Shown here one piece after another: positions 9,296 to 18,566 of a stretch of DNA of 64,000 bases. The stretch comes from Rhodospirillaceae bacterium (GTDB lineage: Bacteria > Pseudomonadota > Alphaproteobacteria > JAEUKQ01). A program made the translations under genes and the position numbers. Numbering within the stretch: position 1 is the stretch's first letter; the number at the start of each line of letters is the position of its first letter. The stretch covers positions 372,001 through 436,000 of the forward strand of contig JADKIX010000003.1 in assembly GCA_016722635.1 (NCBI GenBank). The letters run 5' to 3'. The notes under the pieces were generated by a model. That model saw only the letters and a list, made by a program, of their open reading frames with translations, ran no database searches and was not told the origin of the DNA.

Positions 9296-10078
9296 TTAAT
9301 CTCGAAAATCTTTCGTATCCCTTAATATAGGCAAATTTTTCCTCTCCGAAGGATCAAAATCATAAATCATTTTCAACCGACGCTGACGATATAAGCTGCG
9401 CATCGTTGCATAATAATCAAGTGAATTGGCTTTAATTTGCTCAACTGGGTCTAAGTAAACCTCCCTTTGGCTTACCAATGTTAGGCCGGAAATACTATAA
9501 CTCACGATTTTTAGGCCCAATCCCCCTAAAGTTAAATTAACAGGATCTGCTGCAATCCCTACAACAACACCCGCAGAATCCCGAAAATTTGACGGCCCAA
9601 ACAGCGGTAAGACTAGATAAGGCCCTTCAGGAATGCCCCATAAAGCTAAAGTTTGCCCAAAATCCTCTTCATCGTATTCCAACCCAAGTTCACTGGCTAC
9701 ATCAAAAAAACCTAAAAAACCTATTGTTGAGTTAATGATGAAGCGGGCCAAAGTTTTTGGTGTATCTGGTGATAATTGTAATAAATTATTTACAAAATTA
9801 TAGGGTTCTCTCAAATTATTCGTAAAATTCCGAATGCTTTTACGTGCTTCTTCTGGAACGACGGTGCGGTACCCTTTCGCAACTGGCACCAGAAAATTCT
9901 CATCCACCGCTTGATTAAAAGCAAACACCTTTCTATTAAAGGGTTCCAAAGGATCGTTGGTCTCCATAAATTCTGCAAGTTCTTCCGGATCTGTTGGACG
10001 AACGGCACAAGATCCTAAAAATACAATCACCGCACAAGAGATCGCAACTCGTATTAAATTTTTCAACTTATTATCCAT
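9296..10078 (-). CDS. mlaA: Outer-membrane lipoprotein MlaA (VacJ)
   Basis: MlaA is the outer-membrane component of the Mla pathway; it removes mislocalised phospholipids from the outer leaflet and passes them to periplasmic MlaC. The 260-residue product has a lipoprotein signal peptide ending in the lipobox LGSC (Cys at about residue 24), then NDPLEPFNRKVFAFNQAVDE, the hallmark start of the VacJ domain, LRNFTNN-like and NLLQ segments, and DFGQTLALWGIPEGPYLVLP, a strongly conserved MlaA block. The other Mla genes are not in this window. The DegP gene follows after nine bases. Confidence 0.95.
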   Translation of the reverse strand: MDNKLKNLIRVAISCAVIVFLGSCAVRPTDPEELAEFMETNDPLEPFNRKVFAFNQAVDENFLVPVAKGYRTVVPEEARKSIRNFTNNLREPYNFVNNLLQLSPDTPKTLARFIINSTIGFLGFFDVASELGLEYDEEDFGQTLALWGIPEGPYLVLPLFGPSNFRDSAGVVVGIAADPVNLTLGGLGLKIVSYSISGLTLVSQREVYLDPVEQIKANSLDYYATMRSLYRQRRLKMIYDFDPSERKNLPILRDTKDFRD

Positions 10079-10473
10079 ACGATTTTTATTCTCCGCCTGC
10101 TATCTTATGATTCAGTTAAAAAGGTTTAAAAAGATTGGGTATCTTCCCTACAGTTCATAGTCCATTAAACCAAGAAATGGAACCTGTCATGATGTGGTAA
10201 TATTTTTTCATTGGCGGCCATTGTATTATTGCAACACTTACCCTAAGCTTGCTTGACAAGATCTCTATTCTAGCCTTACAAATTTTCTTTATCATAACTT
10301 GGAAAAACAAAAATCGCAGTTTTTAGAAAAGCTAAGATCAATAGCTTTTTTCAACTTAGCTGCTCCTATTTTATAAAAATCAAAGGCCAAAATTACACTG
10401 GACAGGCTGATGGTTTTTGATTATAAGGCAACAGTTAGTTGGTGTGACAATAATAATCAAAGATAGCCATTAT
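10079..10473. other. Intergenic region between mlaA and tRNA-Phe, with a weak promoter-hairpin pair
   Basis: No protein gene is supported here. On the plus strand TTGACA (10253-10258) is followed after 18 bases by TACAAA (10277-10282), and a hairpin of AAAAGCTA (10327-10334) with TAGCTTTT (10342-10349) ends in a T-run. Together these could delimit a short transcript of about 60 nt, or simply be chance in AT-rich DNA. The minus-strand promoter of mlaA must also lie here, but I do not see a convincing one. Confidence 0.35.
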
Positions 10474-10549
<76 letters not shown>

Positions 10550-10605
10550 TTTTAAAATAAGTAAATTTAAGTCTCTATTTTAAAAAATCTAGATAAAGTT
10601 AAGAT

Positions 10606-10713
10606 TTAGCGAGAGTTTGATCTGCTGTCTGGGTGGACGGTATTAAACCTAAACTCACATTTCTTCAGAAACCAAGGGTAGTTTCCGTAAGGCACGCCAT
10701 TGTATTTTGGCAT
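10606..10713 (-). pseudogene. C-terminal scrap of an IS1595-type (ISXO2-like) transposase
   Basis: The minus strand from ATG 10713 to the stop at 10606 encodes 35 residues including MPKYNGVPYGNYPWFLKKC and then EFRFN. The pattern KxNGV...FLKxCEFRFN is the conserved C-terminal block of ISXO2-like DDE transposases of the IS1595 family. Nothing recognisable of the catalytic part survives upstream (10714-10947), and I see no terminal inverted repeats, so this is a relic. The rest of the 398-base stretch between tRNA-Phe and hisS holds nothing else I can identify. A second IS1595-derived relic lies at 59074-59289. Confidence 0.6.
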
Positions 10714-10947
10714 GATCCGCTTTACCTGTTTCGAGAGGTTCTAAATTTCATACTAAAGAGCAGCTGTATTTTTATAGACACCAGTCACGTCCGCCGCTGA
10801 ACGGGCCGTTACCTCCATCAAAACATTCAATCAGTTTCATCGGATTATTGATCCTTATACGACAAAGTCTTAGTCTTATATCTCTCCTAGATATTTCTTT
10901 TATCTAGTACATCCCCAATGTTTCTCCCATGTGAACTATGGCATTTT

Positions 10948-12285
10948 TTATTTCATGAACTTTAACAGGCCGTTCGTTAAAAGTTGATGGTCTTTATTTT
11001 CTAATATTTGTTGCTTTTTGTGAACAAAATCTTTCACCACCAACGTCTGATTTTTAATTTCATCAGGCCCCAAAATCAAGCAAAAGCGATATTTATTTTT
11101 GTCAGCAAATTTTAGTTGGCTTTTCAAATCTTTTTCAATAGTTGACATATATATTTTTAAGCCATTTGCCCTTAAACCACTTGCTAAACGCAAAGTGGCG
11201 GGCAAAGAATCCGCGTCCCAGACCGTTAAAAATAAAGTATCAAAATTATTGTCTAAATCTGTCCATGATTTTTCTAATAACAATAATATTCTTTCGATAC
11301 CTAATGATCCACCGCAAATAGGCATAGATTGCCCCGTCACATTCATACTCAAATGATCATAACGCCCACCAGCTGATAGAGCGCTTTTGCTGTCTGGGCT
11401 AAAAATTTCGAAGATAAAACCCGTGTAGTACGATATACCCCTAACTAAAAACGGGTCAAAAATAATATTGGCGCCCGGTTGCAAATGCTTGACTTGTTCT
11501 ATCAGCCACGCAATATCCGCAATCACTTTCTTGCCTTCAGGATTTGCCTGTACTTTAGCAATAAAAAGTTCTTTGGCGTTTGGACCTGCTATATCAGCTA
11601 AAAATTGCTTGCATTGTTTGGCCAACCCATTTTGTTGAATAATATCAGAAACTTGTATAGCAACCTGGGCCAATCCGATCTTATCAATTTTATCTAAAAC
11701 AATCATTATTTCAGCAGCAGTCGACGGAGGCAACTCATATGCCGACGTCATTTGCTGTAAAAAAAGCCGGGAATTCAAATGTATCTTGATATTCTTTTCT
11801 AAACCAAGTCTTCTTAAAGTTTGGTTAATAACTAATAGAATCTCAAGGTCAGCAGTTGCAGATGAGCTGCCATAAATATCAATATCGCATTGGGTAAATT
11901 CTCTAAATCTTTCTTTGCCTGGCCTATCCGCTCGCCATACCTGGCCAATTTGGTAACGCTTAAAAACGGTGGGTAATTGCTGCCGATTGTCAGCAAAAGC
12001 CCTAAGCGCCGGAACAGTCAAATCGTAACGCAGAGCAAGGTCTGCTTCACCTGTTTGTTCTTTATCACCCCTTTTTAAGATTTTAAAGATTAATTTTTCG
12101 CCCTCATCTCCGTACTTTCCTGATAAAATTTCTAACCTTTCAAAAGTTGGTGTTTGCAGAGGTACAAACCCGAAAGATTCAAAAGTTTCGCGAACGATTT
12201 GGAAAACCCTCTCTCGTTGCCGCACCTGGTGAGGTAGAAAATCACGCGTACCTGAAGCGGGCAAAGTATTAATTTCTTGGGCCAT
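10948..12285 (-). CDS. hisS: Histidyl-tRNA synthetase
   Basis: HisRS charges tRNA-His with histidine in the cytoplasm. The 445-residue protein is a class II synthetase: motif 1 region PLQTPTFERLEIL, motif 2 FREFTQCDIDIYGSS, the HisA motifs LVRGISYYTGFIFE and ALSAGGRYDHL, and motif 3 GGSLGIERILLLLE. The anticodon-binding domain follows (LFLTVWDADSLPATLRLA to the C-terminus). The start MAQEINTLPASGTRDFLP is the normal one for alphaproteobacterial HisRS. It appears to stand alone; the small monooxygenase-fold gene 41 bases upstream may share its transcript. A HisZ paralogue is unlikely because the histidine-site motifs are complete. Confidence 0.95.
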   Translation of the reverse strand: MAQEINTLPASGTRDFLPHQVRQRERVFQIVRETFESFGFVPLQTPTFERLEILSGKYGDEGEKLIFKILKRGDKEQTGEADLALRYDLTVPALRAFADNRQQLPTVFKRYQIGQVWRADRPGKERFREFTQCDIDIYGSSSATADLEILLVINQTLRRLGLEKNIKIHLNSRLFLQQMTSAYELPPSTAAEIMIVLDKIDKIGLAQVAIQVSDIIQQNGLAKQCKQFLADIAGPNAKELFIAKVQANPEGKKVIADIAWLIEQVKHLQPGANIIFDPFLVRGISYYTGFIFEIFSPDSKSALSAGGRYDHLSMNVTGQSMPICGGSLGIERILLLLEKSWTDLDNNFDTLFLTVWDADSLPATLRLASGLRANGLKIYMSTIEKDLKSQLKFADKNKYRFCLILGPDEIKNQTLVVKDFVHKKQQILENKDHQLLTNGLLKFMK

Positions 12286-12326
12286 AATTGATTCCAGTTC
12301 TTTCCTATTGCTATAGTTGTTCCATT

Positions 12327-12656
12327 TTACATAAAACTTAAATCGATATTTGTCATCGTTTCCATGATGAGTGCTTCTGCCGTGGTTAATTTCTCACAAT
12401 ATATATCTAACTGTTGATAAGGTTGTCTAAATTGTTCTTTAAATTCTTTATAAGATTGTAGTGACTGCCAATAATCACAGGTCAAATACGTATTCTTTTC
12501 TTGCACATCTTGATATAGCTTGCTCCATAAATATCCAGGGTGTTGCCGAAACAACTGCACCCATTCCCCATCCTGCCCATAATATTGCTCAAAAATTGAT
12601 TGCGAAATCGGTGCAACTTTGAATTGCCAAATGATCACCCAGGCAGCACTTGCCAT
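12327..12656 (-). CDS. Small antibiotic-biosynthesis-monooxygenase (ABM)-fold protein
   Basis: A 109-residue cytoplasmic protein without signal peptide or membrane segment. WVIIWQFKVAPISQSIFEQYY followed by FRQHPGYLWSKLYQDVQE and then YLTCDYWQSLQSYKEFKEQ has the layout of the dimeric alpha-beta-barrel ABM fold: a beta strand with W/F-x-V, a G(Y/F) turn, and a W-x-S...Y-x-x-F helix. Members range from monooxygenases to haem-degrading and stress proteins, so no substrate can be named. It sits 41 bases upstream of hisS on the same strand. Confidence 0.6.
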   Translation of the reverse strand: MASAAWVIIWQFKVAPISQSIFEQYYGQDGEWVQLFRQHPGYLWSKLYQDVQEKNTYLTCDYWQSLQSYKEFKEQFRQPYQQLDIYCEKLTTAEALIMETMTNIDLSFM

Positions 12657-12855
12657 TTTATTTCCTTATTAAGTTATTTGTGCGCAAATGAATAAATAAA
12701 GCTGCTTGATTCTGCCCACCAGAGCTTTTGCATAAGTTAAGTAATGATCTAGCTTGGTGTGTGATGTAAGTTTGATAATTTTTTATTGATACTTATAGAA
12801 TGTCTTGACAGGGAAAGATTTTGATGGTTTGAATCCACCTTGTTCCATAAGGTTT

Positions 12856-12931
12856 GGCGGAGTAGCTCAGTTGGTAGAGCAGCGGGATCATAATCCGTTT
12901 GTCGGGGGTTCAATTCCCTCTTCCGCCACCA
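12856..12931 (+). tRNA. tRNA-Met (CAT), elongator type
   Basis: A 76-base cloverleaf: acceptor GGCGGAG pairs with TTCCGCC, the D arm is AGCTCAGTTGGTAGAGC, the anticodon loop ATCATAA carries CAT, and CCA is encoded at 12929-12931. The first acceptor pair is G-C and the anticodon stem lacks the three G-C pairs of initiator tRNA, so this is elongator Met; a lysidine-modified tRNA-Ile2 also has CAT and cannot be fully excluded, but the overall sequence resembles alphaproteobacterial elongator tRNA-Met. Confidence 0.93.
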
Positions 12932-13231
12932 TTTTTCAATTTTTTTCCCCAAAAAAATTCTAAGCTTGACATTCATAATTTTCTAATTTTTCTGTTCAAA
13001 ATATTGATTCTGCACTACCCACAAACCTATTAGGTATTAGGTTTTCTAAGCAAACGCAAGCAAAGTTTTGATTGAAATACATTAAGAAGTGGCTAATCGG
13101 AATGATTTAGATAGCCTGCAGCTTTTCATTTTACTAAAGATGGTAAAAATAAGATTTGCGAAAGGTTGTCATGATGCCTCCCTTTTGGTTTCTTTCTTTT
13201 TCTTATCCCCCTTTACAAGGAGAATATTTCT

Positions 13232-14530
13232 ATGCTGCAACGATATTTTCGTTTGGCGGAACACCAAACCACTGTACGTACAGAAATTCTGGCAGGAATA
13301 ACCACATTCCTGGCTATGGCTTATATTATTATTGTTAACCCCCTCATCTTATCCGATGCTGGAATGGATCATGGGGCCGTCTTTGTGGCCACCTGTTTGG
13401 TCGCAGCCATTAGTACAACAATTATGGGTTTGTATGCCAATTATCCGGTGGCTTTAGCCCCAGGCATGGGGTTAAATGCTTATTTCACCTATGGTGTCGT
13501 AAAAGGCATGGGTTACACTTGGCAAGTAGGACTGGGGGCCGTATTTATCTCAGGGGTTATTAGTTTCCTGATCAGCGTATTTCCTATCCGTAGTTATATT
13601 ATTAATTCCATCCCTAAACCGCTAAAAATTTCTATCTCCGCTGGTATTGGATTGTTTTTGGGGATGATCGCCATGAAAAATGCCGGATTGGTTGTAGCGA
13701 ATCCTGCGACCTTCGTTACCATGGGTAATTTAACCCAATATGGGGTTGTGTTAGCCTTGGCAGGTTTTTTTGTGATTGCAGCTCTTGATTATTACCGCGT
13801 TCCAGGAGCTATTATTATTGGTGTTCTCACAAGCACCGTGGCTGGCATTATAATAGGGATTGTAGCGATTCCAGATACGCTGGTATCATTACCCCCCGAT
13901 ATAACCCCAACGTTATTACAACTAGATATTCCAGGCGCTTTACAAATTGGCCTTGTTGTTATTGTTTTTTCTTTCCTTTTTGTAGATATCTTCGATACCG
14001 CAGGCACGTTGATAGGCCTCGCGCACCGAGCGGGCATGTTGGACAAAGAAGGCCGTTTGCCCAGATTAGAAAGAGCTTTAGTTGCCGACAGCACCGCAAC
14101 GAGTATCGGAGCGGTTTTGGGAACGTCCACGACGACCAGTTATATTGAAAGTGCGGCAGGTATACGCGCGGGCGGTAGGACTGGCTTAACTGCTGTGGTA
14201 GTTGCTATATTTTTCCTAGCAGCGTTATTTTTCGCCCCTTTTGCTAAAATGATCCCCGCTTATGCGACCGCCTCTGCTTTGTTATATGTGGCTTGTATGA
14301 TGGCCAGGGGGTTGGCTGAAATAAATTGGGATGATGTGACGGATTCGGCACCCGCCGTTATTGCAGCCTTAGCGATGCCATTGACTTTTTCTATTGCGAA
14401 TGGAATTGCCCTAGGTTTCATCAGTTATACAGCGATTAAAATTTTAAGTGGAAAATGGCGAGACTTGAATATAGCGATGATTATTTTGTCTGTTTTATTT
14501 GTTGCCAAAATAATTTATCTTGACGGATAA
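13232..14530 (+). CDS. NCS2-family purine permease (AzgA/PbuG/GhxP type)
   Basis: A 432-residue inner-membrane protein with about a dozen hydrophobic segments, probably importing hypoxanthine, guanine or adenine by proton symport. Family marks: TEILAGITTFLAMAYIIIVNP at the start of the first membrane segment, ALAPGMGLNAYF (substrate-site region), FSFLFVDIFDTAGTLIGLA, and GTSTTTSYIESAAGIRAGGR. These define the AzgA-like branch of NCS2 rather than the uracil/xanthine branch. The ATG is preceded by AAGGAG nine bases upstream. The roughly 300 bases before it (12932-13231) hold no gene; I looked for a purine riboswitch and saw none. Confidence 0.92.
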   Translation: MLQRYFRLAEHQTTVRTEILAGITTFLAMAYIIIVNPLILSDAGMDHGAVFVATCLVAAISTTIMGLYANYPVALAPGMGLNAYFTYGVVKGMGYTWQVGLGAVFISGVISFLISVFPIRSYIINSIPKPLKISISAGIGLFLGMIAMKNAGLVVANPATFVTMGNLTQYGVVLALAGFFVIAALDYYRVPGAIIIGVLTSTVAGIIIGIVAIPDTLVSLPPDITPTLLQLDIPGALQIGLVVIVFSFLFVDIFDTAGTLIGLAHRAGMLDKEGRLPRLERALVADSTATSIGAVLGTSTTTSYIESAAGIRAGGRTGLTAVVVAIFFLAALFFAPFAKMIPAYATASALLYVACMMARGLAEINWDDVTDSAPAVIAALAMPLTFSIANGIALGFISYTAIKILSGKWRDLNIAMIILSVLFVAKIIYLDG

Positions 14531-14609
14531 AGTTATCCCGTCGAAAATAAAAAAAATTGGAACTTTACCAAGTTCAGGGAATCCGATCTACTAGCTACAG
14601 AATAGTTAG

Positions 14610-14640
14610 AAAAAGCCACATTCTCGGATGTGGTTTTTTC
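14610..14640 (+). terminator. Rho-independent terminator after the purine permease
   Basis: CCACAT (14616-14621) and ATGTGG (14628-14633) form a six-base-pair stem with loop TCTCGG, extended by A-T pairs on both sides and followed by TTTTTT. The A-run in front makes it work in both directions, serving the permease and, from the other side, the DUF1467 gene that ends at 14672. Confidence 0.85.
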
Positions 14641-14671
14641 TTTGCCGCTCCTTGATGAACAATCGATCCTA

Positions 14672-14881
14672 TTATTGGATAATACCGTAATAAATAAGCC
14701 ATAATATGGTGGATATGGTAGTAGTCAGAACTATCTTAATAAATAGACGGGGATTTTCCGGCGCCCCTTTATCATGACCTAATTGGGGATTTTTGGATTG
14801 TCGAACACCCCAAGGCAAGATAGCAAAGAACAACACCCACCAAATAATGACGTAAACTAATATTCCCGTAAACCAAGTCAT
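14672..14881 (-). CDS. DUF1467 family small membrane protein
   Basis: A 69-residue protein with two hydrophobic segments, residues about 3-25 (WFTGILVYVIIWWVLFFAIL) and 47-68 (IVLTTTISTILWLIYYGII), separated by a polar loop with PWGVRQSK and GAPENPRLF. This pattern is the DUF1467 signature, a small alphaproteobacterial inner-membrane family of unknown function. It is the last gene of the nuo-birA-coaX-rnj-mce unit, 9 bases after mce; that same position is known in many alphaproteobacteria. Confidence 0.88.
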   Translation of the reverse strand: MTWFTGILVYVIIWWVLFFAILPWGVRQSKNPQLGHDKGAPENPRLFIKIVLTTTISTILWLIYYGIIQ

Positions 14882-14890
14882 ACGTATAGT

Positions 14891-15298
14891 TTAAACCTGT
14901 TCCAATTCGATTAAAGTTCCACAGAAATCTTTCGGATGCAGAAATAGCACGGGTTTGCCATGAGCGCCGATTTTCGGTTGACCATCCCCTAACACTCGAG
15001 CACCTTGGTTTTGCAAATGCTGTTTCGCTTCCAAAATATCACCCACTTCATAGCAGACGTGGTGCATACCGCCTTGGGGATGGGTCTCTAAAAATTTAGC
15101 AATAGGTGATTGTTCCCCATAAGGTTCTAATAATTCGATTTTTGTATTCCCAAAATCAACAAAAATGACCCTAACTCCATGCTCAGGAAGTAATTGTGGT
15201 TTAGAAATGTGGGCCTGCAATAACTGTTGATAAATTTTTGCAGCCTGCCCTAAATCTGGCACAACAATTGCTACATGATTAAGTTTACCCAATTTCAT
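14891..15298 (-). CDS. mce: Methylmalonyl-CoA epimerase
   Basis: This vicinal-oxygen-chelate enzyme interconverts (S)- and (R)-methylmalonyl-CoA in propionyl-CoA metabolism, feeding the B12-dependent mutase. The 135-residue protein has KLNHVAIVVPDL (first metal His), GGMHHVCYEV (second His), and LFLHPKDFCGTLIELEQV with the ligand Glu, in the correct order and at family length. It lies 10 bases after rnj. Its product fits with the cobalamin genes at the left of the window, although the mutase itself is not here. Confidence 0.94.
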   Translation of the reverse strand: MKLGKLNHVAIVVPDLGQAAKIYQQLLQAHISKPQLLPEHGVRVIFVDFGNTKIELLEPYGEQSPIAKFLETHPQGGMHHVCYEVGDILEAKQHLQNQGARVLGDGQPKIGAHGKPVLFLHPKDFCGTLIELEQV

Positions 15299-15308
15299 TA
15301 TGAGTTTC

Positions 15309-16994
15309 CTATAGGATTTTTACGATATTAACCTCAATCAACGGTTCTTTCCCTATATTCTTTTTCATATACCGCTTGATCAATTGGATAACGGATCCCT
15401 TAACTTCCCCTTGCTTCGTAGAGGATGACACAGGTAATGGCGAAACATCTTCCATACTGGATCTTATTAATTTCATCAGCGGCAATATAAAAGTGGGCTG
15501 CTCATTGCCTTTGGAAAAACCAATAGCTTGCAACGCAGGATCGGCAATCATCCATCCTAAATCATCGACAATCAAGGTGACAATAACCAAACCGCCTTGC
15601 GCCATTTTTTGCCGGTCTTCCACCAATTTATCCGTCATGGAAATGACCCGGTTACCATCCAGCGCCCAGCGCCCCACCGGTACTTCGTCAACAATTTGTC
15701 CGCCATTCGGGGCCAGTTGGATCACTTGGCCATTATGGGCGGGGATTGCTTGAGGAACCTGACATTCTTTCGCAAGTTCCGCATGCGCGCGCAAATGCCT
15801 TTCCTCGCCATGTACAGGGATAGCCAAGCGTGGCCGAACCCATTGATACATCATGGTCAGTTCATCGCGTGCTGGGTGACCGGATACATGGACAAAATGA
15901 TCTCCGTCACTAATCACTTTTAGTCCCTTACGCAGTAACGCGTCTTTCAATTGATAAATTTCCTGCTCATTACCGGGAATAACCCGCGAGGAAAAAATCA
16001 CTCCATCGCCTGCATCTAAGGAAACGTGCGAGTGTGTGCCATGAATAATACGGGATAAGGCCGAACGTTGCTCGCCTTGGCTGCCAGTGCAAATCATTAA
16101 CAACTTGTCCCGTGGAATAGATTGCACTTCATTCTCGTCCAAAGGTTCAGGCATATCTTGCAAATAACCGGTTGATCTTGCAGCTTCATAAATACGCCAC
16201 AATGATCTACCAACCAATGCAACCTTTCTTTTTAAGCTTTTTGCCACTTGCATAATCGTTTTCAACCGGGCGACATTGCTGGCAAAGCAAGTAACAACCA
16301 CACGGTAAGTCATTTGTTGGCATAATTGGTGCAACGAATCATATAAAGCTGACTCGGAGGCTGAATGCCCAGGAACCAAGGCATTCGTTGAATCCCCAAC
16401 TAAAGCCAGGATGTTTTCGTTAGCTAATGCTTTTAAAGTATCTTCATCTGTTACATCACCAATCACCGGGGATGGATCAATTTTCCAATCGCCCGTATGT
16501 AACACGGTGCCCAAAGGCGTTCGCAAAATAACCGCATTCGGCTCGGGGATGGAATGGGTTAAGGTTACTAACTCTATTTGAAAAGGCCCTACATTAAACT
16601 TGCCCCTCATCGGGATAATATGGATGGGAACATCCCTTAGACCTTCTTGTTCCAGCTTCTTTTTCAAGACAGCTGCGGTAAAAGGGGTTGCATAAATCGG
16701 GCAACGCAACCTAGGCCATAAATAAGGCACAGCGCCTAAATGGTCCTCATGGGCATGAGTTAAAACCAAGCCTGCCAAATCCTGTTTGTTGTCTTCAATA
16801 AAACTAATATCAGGCATAATCACCTCAATCCCTGGGGTTGTGTCATTCCCAAAGGTGATGCCAAGATCCAGCATTAGCCATTTGCCGTCATATCCGTAAA
16901 GGTTTAAATTCATCCCAATCTCGCCTGACCCACCCAGGGGTAGGAAAAGCCATTGGTCACTACGTGGTTTTAAAATTTTTGTTGTTTTTTGCAT
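15309..16994 (-). CDS. rnj: Ribonuclease J
   Basis: RNase J is a metallo-beta-lactamase/beta-CASP nuclease with 5'-3' exonuclease and endonuclease activity on RNA. The 561-residue protein has LPLGGSGEIGMNLNLYG at the start, the metal motif LTHAHEDHLGAVPYL near residue 80, HTGDWKIDPSP, DSTNA, and the beta-CASP motifs ICTGSQGEQRSAL and VHVSGHPARDEL, then HGEERHL. The ATG at 16994 overlaps the coaX end by 35 bases; a shorter start would remove part of the conserved N-terminus. In alphaproteobacteria RNase J processes the ends of 23S and 16S rRNA. Order coaX-rnj-mce is conserved in the class. Confidence 0.95.
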   Translation of the reverse strand: MQKTTKILKPRSDQWLFLPLGGSGEIGMNLNLYGYDGKWLMLDLGITFGNDTTPGIEVIMPDISFIEDNKQDLAGLVLTHAHEDHLGAVPYLWPRLRCPIYATPFTAAVLKKKLEQEGLRDVPIHIIPMRGKFNVGPFQIELVTLTHSIPEPNAVILRTPLGTVLHTGDWKIDPSPVIGDVTDEDTLKALANENILALVGDSTNALVPGHSASESALYDSLHQLCQQMTYRVVVTCFASNVARLKTIMQVAKSLKRKVALVGRSLWRIYEAARSTGYLQDMPEPLDENEVQSIPRDKLLMICTGSQGEQRSALSRIIHGTHSHVSLDAGDGVIFSSRVIPGNEQEIYQLKDALLRKGLKVISDGDHFVHVSGHPARDELTMMYQWVRPRLAIPVHGEERHLRAHAELAKECQVPQAIPAHNGQVIQLAPNGGQIVDEVPVGRWALDGNRVISMTDKLVEDRQKMAQGGLVIVTLIVDDLGWMIADPALQAIGFSKGNEQPTFILPLMKLIRSSMEDVSPLPVSSSTKQGEVKGSVIQLIKRYMKKNIGKEPLIEVNIVKIL

Positions 16995-17784
16995 GATTCC
17001 GTTTGTTTGTTGAATAATAAATATCAGTAATACCTAACATGGTTAAATCTCCATTAACATGGTCAAAGACATTGGTTGAACCAGCTAAAACTGGCGTCAA
17101 CCCTCCTGTAGCAATAACTGTTGCTTTCTTTCCTAACTCCTTCTGGGTTTTGTCGATCAATCCTTCAATTAATCCAATATATCCCCAAAAAATCCCTGAT
17201 TGCATGGCAGGAATTGTTGAGGTAGCAATCACTTTTTGAGGTTTAGCAATAACCATTCTTGGCAATTTGGCAGCTGCCATATAAAGCGCCTCTAAAGAAA
17301 GGTTAATACCGGGGGCGATAGCCCCGCCAATAAAATTTCCCTGTTCATCAACTACATCTAAGGTCGTGGCTGTCCCTAAATCCACAATAATTTGGGGCAT
17401 CGAATATCTTGTATGCGCCGCAATGACATTAACAACACGATCAGCTCCTAACTCTTGGGGATAATCTATAAGTATTTTAATCCCCATAGCTTCAGCATGC
17501 GTATGGTTAACAATAATGGGATCACATTGGAAAAATTTTTTTGCCATTGTTTCTAATGGGAAAATCGTTTCCGGTACAACGGACGCGATCACAATCCCCG
17601 AAATAATTTTTGAAGAAAATCCCCCTATCGACATTAATTGCAATAACCAAACCGCATATTCATCGGCAGTCCTTTGTCGATTGGTTGCAATCCGCCAAGA
17701 AGCAATAATTTTATATTCATCTGCCAAGGCAAAAACAATGTTGGTATTTCCGCTATCAATTGCCAGGACTAGATTATTTCCCAT
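16960..17784 (-). CDS. coaX: Type III pantothenate kinase
   Basis: CoaX phosphorylates pantothenate in the first step of CoA synthesis; type III enzymes are not inhibited by CoA and need a monovalent cation. The 274-residue protein belongs to the ASKHA fold: LAIDSGNTNIVFAL (phosphate-binding loop 1), ADEYAVWLLQL, GADRVVNVIAAH (with the catalytic Asp), VDLGTATTLDVVD, GGAIAPGINLSLEAL and VIATGGLTPVLA. It lies 2 bases after birA and overlaps rnj. BirA and type III PanK are often neighbours, as here. Confidence 0.95.
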   Translation of the reverse strand: MGNNLVLAIDSGNTNIVFALADEYKIIASWRIATNRQRTADEYAVWLLQLMSIGGFSSKIISGIVIASVVPETIFPLETMAKKFFQCDPIIVNHTHAEAMGIKILIDYPQELGADRVVNVIAAHTRYSMPQIIVDLGTATTLDVVDEQGNFIGGAIAPGINLSLEALYMAAAKLPRMVIAKPQKVIATSTIPAMQSGIFWGYIGLIEGLIDKTQKELGKKATVIATGGLTPVLAGSTNVFDHVNGDLTMLGITDIYYSTNKRNHAKNNKNFKTT

Positions 17785-17786
17785 GA

Positions 17787-18566
17787 TTAAGCCCTTCTTG
17801 TTGGAAAAAACACATCACCCACCGTAATTTTTCTGATACCCGCAGCGTTTTTAAGCAATAATTGGCCTTGATCATTAAGATCAACAAATTTTCCAGCAAT
17901 GGTCTCAGACGGTAAATGAACTAAAATTTCCTCACTTATTCCACAGGCATATTCCAACCATTCTTTTCGAATATCAACAAAATTCCCTGCCCGCCAATTT
18001 TTTAACCGCGGCAGGAAATCATGACAGAATTGCCCTAACAATTGCTGAATAGATATATTACTATTCCCCTGTATCTCTTTCAAACTCGTGGCTAAATATG
18101 GAAGATCTTCGGGGAATGAAGTTATATTAACCCCTATCCCTAAGATCACGAAGAGCGGGTCTGTTGAATTATCTGACGGCAATGTTTCTAGTAACATCCC
18201 GGCACATTTTCTTTTATTAATCAATAAATCATTTGGCCATTTGATTTGGACAGTTTTTGGCCGACCTATTAAATGATTGATGGCAACCGCCATGGATAAG
18301 GAAGCAACAAATCCTATTTGCGCCACCTCTTGCAAAGATTGTTTGGGTGTTTTTTCAACTAACATAGACATATAGAAATTGCCAATTGGCGACACCCAAG
18401 CTCGGCCCCGCCGACCGCGACCGGCTGTCTGTTGATCGGCCTGAACAATTAAACCATCTCGCCCTTTTCCCTGTTTAACCAAATCCTTAATAAGATCATT
18501 GGTACTGGTAACCAAAGGGTAGTGATGCAACTGAAAAAAAGGCGGTAAAAGCGTAATTGAGATCAC
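17787..18566 (-). CDS. birA: Biotin--[acetyl-CoA-carboxylase] ligase
   Basis: This enzyme adenylates biotin and attaches it to the biotin carboxyl carrier protein. The 259-residue protein has LVTSTNDLIKDL, ADQQTAGRGRRGRAWVSP (biotin/ATP-binding GRGRRGR), IKWPNDLLINKRKCAGML and ILGIGVNI, then a C-terminal SH3-like part. It has no N-terminal winged helix, so it is a class I ligase and not a repressor. Its start ATG overlaps the nuoN stop by four bases (ATGA), placing it in the nuo transcription unit. Confidence 0.93.
   Translation of the reverse strand: MISITLLPPFFQLHHYPLVTSTNDLIKDLVKQGKGRDGLIVQADQQTAGRGRRGRAWVSPIGNFYMSMLVEKTPKQSLQEVAQIGFVASLSMAVAINHLIGRPKTVQIKWPNDLLINKRKCAGMLLETLPSDNSTDPLFVILGIGVNITSFPEDLPYLATSLKEIQGNSNISIQQLLGQFCHDFLPRLKNWRAGNFVDIRKEWLEYACGISEEILVHLPSETIAGKFVDLNDQGQLLLKNAAGIRKITVGDVFFPTRRA

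Noticed and set aside
12749..12976. 75-codon minus-strand frame with WWRKRELNPRQ
   Set aside because: It lies across tRNA-Met on the opposite strand; such peptides arise from antisense reading of tRNA genes and are frequent false annotations.
12932..13231. Purine riboswitch before the NCS2 permease
   Set aside because: No matching conserved core was visible; only an ordinary Shine-Dalgarno sequence precedes the gene.
15376..15923. Plus-strand frames opposite rnj
   Set aside because: They lie wholly within the RNase J gene on the other strand and have no recognisable domain or ribosome site.
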